Source of the DNA: Geodermatophilus obscurus
GTDB lineage: Bacteria; Actinomycetota; Actinomycetes; Mycobacteriales; Geodermatophilaceae
Length of the DNA: 32,662 nt
Direction: 5' to 3'
Assembly (NCBI RefSeq): GCF_900143215.1
Contig: NZ_FRDM01000039.1
Coordinates: forward strand, 1-32,662
Both the position numbers and the translations under genes were made by a program. A model generated the notes under the pieces. The model had not been told where the DNA came from, did no database searches, and saw nothing but the letters and a program-made list of their open reading frames with translations. Shown in pieces: positions 30,159 to 32,662 of the stretch. The stretch's first letter is position 1. Each line of letters opens with the position of its first letter.

Positions 30159-30614
30159 TCAGGTCAGCCGGCGGCGGTCGTCGTCCGGGCCGCGGCGGCC
30201 GAGCGTCTGGGCCAGCAGCACCGCGCCCCACGGGCCGATGACCCAGATCGGCCAGAAGTAGCGCAACTCACCTGAGCCGATCGAGCTGACGGTCCAGACC
30301 GACAGGACGATGACGGCGACGACGATCCAGTTGCGCCAGGCCGCCTCGCGCGAGGGCCCTCCGCTCCAGCCGCACGTGGGCACCCCGTGCACGGCGCCGC
30401 GCGGGGTCGGCGCCGGTGCCGGTGGCCGGGCGGCCGGGCGGGGCAGGTCGGCGGTGAGCGCCTCCAGCTCGCCGTAGGTCCGGGCGGCGTAGGCGCGGGT
30501 CAGCCGCTCGTCGTACTCGGCGACGGTGAGCCGTCCGGCGCTCATCTGCTCGCCGAGCTGGGTGGCGACGGCCGCTCGGTCGGCGTCGGCGGCGCGCAGG
30601 TGCGGCTCGGGCAT
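30159..30614 (-). CDS. DUF1707 (SHOCT-like) membrane protein
   Basis: A 151-residue protein. Residues about 5-58 form the DUF1707 domain: HLRAADADRAAVATQLGEQM, SAGRLTVAEYDERLTRAYAA and RTYGELEALTADLP. A Pro-rich linker follows. Two hydrophobic segments (WRNWIVVAVIVLSVWTVSSI and YFWPIWVIGPWGAVLLAQT) form a C-terminal 2TM domain. The tail is charged (RRGPDDDRRR). ATG 30614 lies 8 bases behind GAGGAGG and is preferred to the longer frame. DUF1707 proteins are frequent in actinobacteria; a structural role in the membrane is likely but unproven. Confidence 0.88.
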   Translation of the reverse strand: MPEPHLRAADADRAAVATQLGEQMSAGRLTVAEYDERLTRAYAARTYGELEALTADLPRPAARPPAPAPTPRGAVHGVPTCGWSGGPSREAAWRNWIVVAVIVLSVWTVSSIGSGELRYFWPIWVIGPWGAVLLAQTLGRRGPDDDRRRLT

Positions 30615-30751
30615 CGGGGTGGCCTCCTCGGGTCGGGGCACCAGTCTTTCCCGCCGCGGGCCTCGGCGGTACTGACGGACGTCACCCGTTCCACGTGGAA
30701 CCCGTCAGCTCGCGGGTGGGGGCAGGCCCGCGGTGTGGTGGGGTGGATCCC

Positions 30752-31669
30752 ATGAGTGCTGCCTGGCCCGCGACCGAGCCCACCGAGGTCCAGATCGCCG
30801 CCGGCGACGCCCGATTGGCCGTCGACCTGCGCGGCGGCGGGATGCGCATGCTGACCGCCGGCGACCGCGAGCTCCTCGACGGGTACGCCGCTGGCACGGT
30901 GCCCGGCGCCAGCCGCGGCCGGGTGCTGCTGCCGTGGCCCAACCGGATCCGCGACGGCCGCTGGAGCTGGCGTGGCCGCGACCTGCAGCTGGAGCTGGCC
31001 GGCCCGGGCAAGCCCGTCGCGATGCACGGCCTGGTCGGCTGGCAGCCCTGGGCGGTCCTCGAGCAGTCCGGCGACGCGGTCACCGTCGGCACCGTCGTCG
31101 AGGCCCGGTCCGGCTACCCGTTCCGGCTCGCCGCGGCGATCGACCACGTGCTCGAGCCGGGCCGGCTCACCGTGACGATGCGGGTCCGCAACGCCGGCGC
31201 CGAGCCCGCCCCCTTCGGCGCCGGCTTCCACCCCTACCTGGCCGTCGGCGCGCAGCAGGACGGCGCCATCGCCGACGCCGAGCTGGAGCTGCCCGCCCGC
31301 ACCGAGCTGGTGGTGGACGACGGAGGGCTCCCGACGGGGCAGCGCCGTCCGCTCGACGGGGCCGCCGGCCGGATCGGGGACCGCGTCCTGGACACCCCGG
31401 TCACCGACCTCGACCGCGACGCCGACGGCTGGGCGCGGGTGCGGCTGCGCAGCGCCGCGCTGGGCACCCTGGAGCTCGCCGTCGACGGGTCCTGGCCGTG
31501 GCTGCAGGTCTTCACCGGCGACACCCTCGGGCCCGGGCAGCGCCGGCGCAGCGTGGCCGTGGAGCCGATGACCTGCCCGCCCAACGCGCTGGCCGACCAC
31601 GCCGACCTCGTCGTCCTCGAGCCGGGCGCGGACTGGGCCGGCGCCTGGACGCTCGGCTGGGGCGCCTGA
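30752..31669 (+). CDS. Aldose 1-epimerase (galactose mutarotase-like) protein
   Basis: A 305-residue beta-sandwich protein of the GALM family, which interconverts alpha and beta anomers of hexoses. Visible are VLLPWPNRIRDGRWSWRG, GKPVAMHGLVGWQPWAVLEQ with the first conserved His, NAGAEPAPFGAGFHPYLAVG with the second His (the usual catalytic acid), WPWLQVFTGDTL and SVAVEPMTCPPNAL with Glu as the probable base. Length is normal. ATG 30752 begins MSAAWPATEPTEVQI; GTGGGGTGG precedes it. No sugar operon is nearby, so the substrate is open. It ends one base before the MOSC gene, and these two plus the S4 gene likely form one transcript. Confidence 0.9.
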   Translation: MSAAWPATEPTEVQIAAGDARLAVDLRGGGMRMLTAGDRELLDGYAAGTVPGASRGRVLLPWPNRIRDGRWSWRGRDLQLELAGPGKPVAMHGLVGWQPWAVLEQSGDAVTVGTVVEARSGYPFRLAAAIDHVLEPGRLTVTMRVRNAGAEPAPFGAGFHPYLAVGAQQDGAIADAELELPARTELVVDDGGLPTGQRRPLDGAAGRIGDRVLDTPVTDLDRDADGWARVRLRSAALGTLELAVDGSWPWLQVFTGDTLGPGQRRRSVAVEPMTCPPNALADHADLVVLEPGADWAGAWTLGWGA

Positions 31670-31670
31670 C

Positions 31671-32384
31671 GTGCAGGTCGCCGAGCTGTGGCGCTACCCG
31701 GTCAAGTCGCTGCAGGGCGAGCGGCTGGCCACCGTCGACGTCGGGCCGGAGGGCCTGGCCGGCGACCGGCAGTGGGCGCTGTTCGACGTCGCGACCGGCT
31801 ACGGGCTGACCGCGCGGCGGGTGCCCGACCTGCTGTTCCTGTCCGGGCGGCTGCGCCAGGACGGGGCTGCCGAGGTGGTGATGCCGGACGGGACGGTCAC
31901 GTCGGACGACGCGGTCCTGTCCGGCTGGCTGGGCAGGCAGGTGACGCTGCGGGCCGCAGCGGACGCGCCCGGCGAGCGGCTGTACGAGAACCCCAACGAG
32001 GTCGGCGAGGCCGGCGAGTACGACTGGGACGCCTTCCCCGGCGCCCGCGGGGCCTTCCACGACAGCTCGCGCACCCGGGTCTCGCTGGTCTCCACCGGCA
32101 CGCTGGGCAGCTGGGATCGGCGGCGGTTCCGGGCGAACGTCGTCCTGAGCGGAGCGGGGGAGGACGCGCTGGTCGGACGACGGGTGCGGCTGGGCGGCGC
32201 GGCGCTGGACGTCGTCAAGCAGGTGGACCGCTGCGTCATGGTCACCCGGCCGCAGCCGGGCGGGATCGGCCGCGACAACGGCGTCCTCAAGACCATCCAC
32301 CGCGAGCGGGACGGCTGCCTGGCGATCGGGGCCCTGGTGGCCCGGACGGGCACCGTCGCGGTCGGCGACGGGCTGACAGCATGA
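31671..32384 (+). CDS. MOSC-domain protein
   Basis: A 237-residue protein of the MOSC superfamily (molybdenum cofactor sulfurase C-terminal type). The N-terminal beta-barrel starts VAELWRYPVKSLQGERLATV and DVGPEGLAGDRQWALFDVAT. The MOSC part includes SLVSTGTLGSWDRRRFRANV and KQVDRCVMVTRPQPGGIGRD, with C188 as the conserved cysteine, and KTIHRERDGCLAIGALV. Relatives handle sulfur or N-hydroxylated substrates with molybdenum cofactor (mARC, YcbX); activity here is not established. GTG at 31671 directly follows the mutarotase stop. The stop overlaps the S4 gene start as ATGA. Confidence 0.9.
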   Translation: MQVAELWRYPVKSLQGERLATVDVGPEGLAGDRQWALFDVATGYGLTARRVPDLLFLSGRLRQDGAAEVVMPDGTVTSDDAVLSGWLGRQVTLRAAADAPGERLYENPNEVGEAGEYDWDAFPGARGAFHDSSRTRVSLVSTGTLGSWDRRRFRANVVLSGAGEDALVGRRVRLGGAALDVVKQVDRCVMVTRPQPGGIGRDNGVLKTIHRERDGCLAIGALVARTGTVAVGDGLTA

Positions 32385-32605
32385 GCCGCGTGCGCACCGT
32401 GGAACTGCGGCCGGGGGACGAGTCCATCCGGCTGGGTCAGCTGCTGAAGCTGGTGGATGCCGTCCCGACGGGCGCGCAGGTGAAGGACGTGTTGCTCACC
32501 GGCACGGTCCGGGTCAACGGCGAGCCCGAGGATCGCCGCGGCCGGCAGGTCCGGCGTGGCGACGTGGTGAGCGTCGAGGGCATGGAGGACGTCGTCGTCG
32601 GCTGA
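32381..32605 (+). CDS. Small S4-domain RNA-binding protein
   Basis: A 74-residue protein that is essentially one S4 RNA-binding domain: ESIRLGQLLKLVDAVPTGAQ, VKDVLLTGTVRVNGEPEDRR and GRQVRRGDVVSVEGMEDVVV. The I-x-LxQ-x-L-K and RVNGexexRRgrqlrxGD patterns are those of YbcJ/RlbA-like proteins, which associate with ribosomal or heat-shock RNA handling. The start ATG overlaps the MOSC stop, so co-translation is likely. The remaining 57 bases of the window hold AGCGAGCGCCAGCGAGCGAG, a short imperfect repeat. Confidence 0.88.
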   Translation: MSRVRTVELRPGDESIRLGQLLKLVDAVPTGAQVKDVLLTGTVRVNGEPEDRRGRQVRRGDVVSVEGMEDVVVG

Positions 32606-32662
32606 CAGCCGCGGGAGCATCGCAGCGAGCGCCAGCGAGCGAGGAGCGGACCGGGGCGCGGA

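Overview
The window is high-GC actinobacterial DNA, most like the family Geodermatophilaceae (Blastococcus, Geodermatophilus, Modestobacter). This is inferred from base composition, frequent GTG starts, GTGA/ATGA gene overlaps and gene order. It joins an accessory, partly decayed region (about 1-9750) to a conserved chromosomal region (about 10170-32605).

Accessory part: the left edge holds the N-terminal part of a MobF (TrwC/TraA-type) conjugative relaxase, cut by the window end inside its histidine motif. Next come a SulP anion transporter overlapping a MerR regulator, then a metalloid island: acr3 with three ArsC-family genes on the minus strand, a divergent arsR, a second arsR, and a divergent arsI/cadI-like gene. 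Both arsR intergenic regions carry palindromes sharing the half-site pattern GAC-N4-GTC. One ArsC paralogue has lost its P-loop cysteine. Beyond 7.3 kb the DNA is decaying: a frameshifted GNAT (arsN-like) gene, a small intact gene, and a multiply frameshifted gene with HWHP and HLHL motifs. The part ends at a recombination scar: helically phased direct repeats, the 3' half of a tRNA-Ala(TGC), and a truncated tyrosine integrase whose nucleophile position reads Cys.

Chromosomal part, plus strand: a CPA1-type cation/proton antiporter with an RCK_C domain, an S49 (SppA-like) protease, a DUF1059 fusion protein, a cyclophilin, a rhomboid protease apparently starting at CTG, and a thiolase; a small PH-like membrane protein is on the minus strand. 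A 420-bp intergenic region with a cluster of DnaA-box-like 9-mers follows, then crgA, a DUF881 protein and pabA/trpG.

The core is the classical actinobacterial growth and division operon on the minus strand: fhaA-fhaB-pstP-rodA-pbpA-pknA-pknB, preceded by a tRNA-Leu(CAG). It couples Ser/Thr phosphorylation (PknA, PknB, PstP and two FHA readers) to peptidoglycan polymerisation and cross-linking (RodA, PbpA). The right end carries an NTF2-like protein, a DUF1707 membrane protein, a mutarotase-like protein, a MOSC protein and an S4-domain protein.

The most unusual observations are a family of short palindromic intergenic repeats with one copy inside an open reading frame, adding about 20 residues in frame; the DnaA-box cluster away from dnaA/dnaN; the attP-like scar; the catalytically altered ArsC paralogue; the shared operator code of the arsenic genes; and the CTG start of the rhomboid gene. 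No wholly unknown multigene system is convincingly visible. The nearest candidate is the small gene at 8031 with the HWHP/HLHL gene after it.
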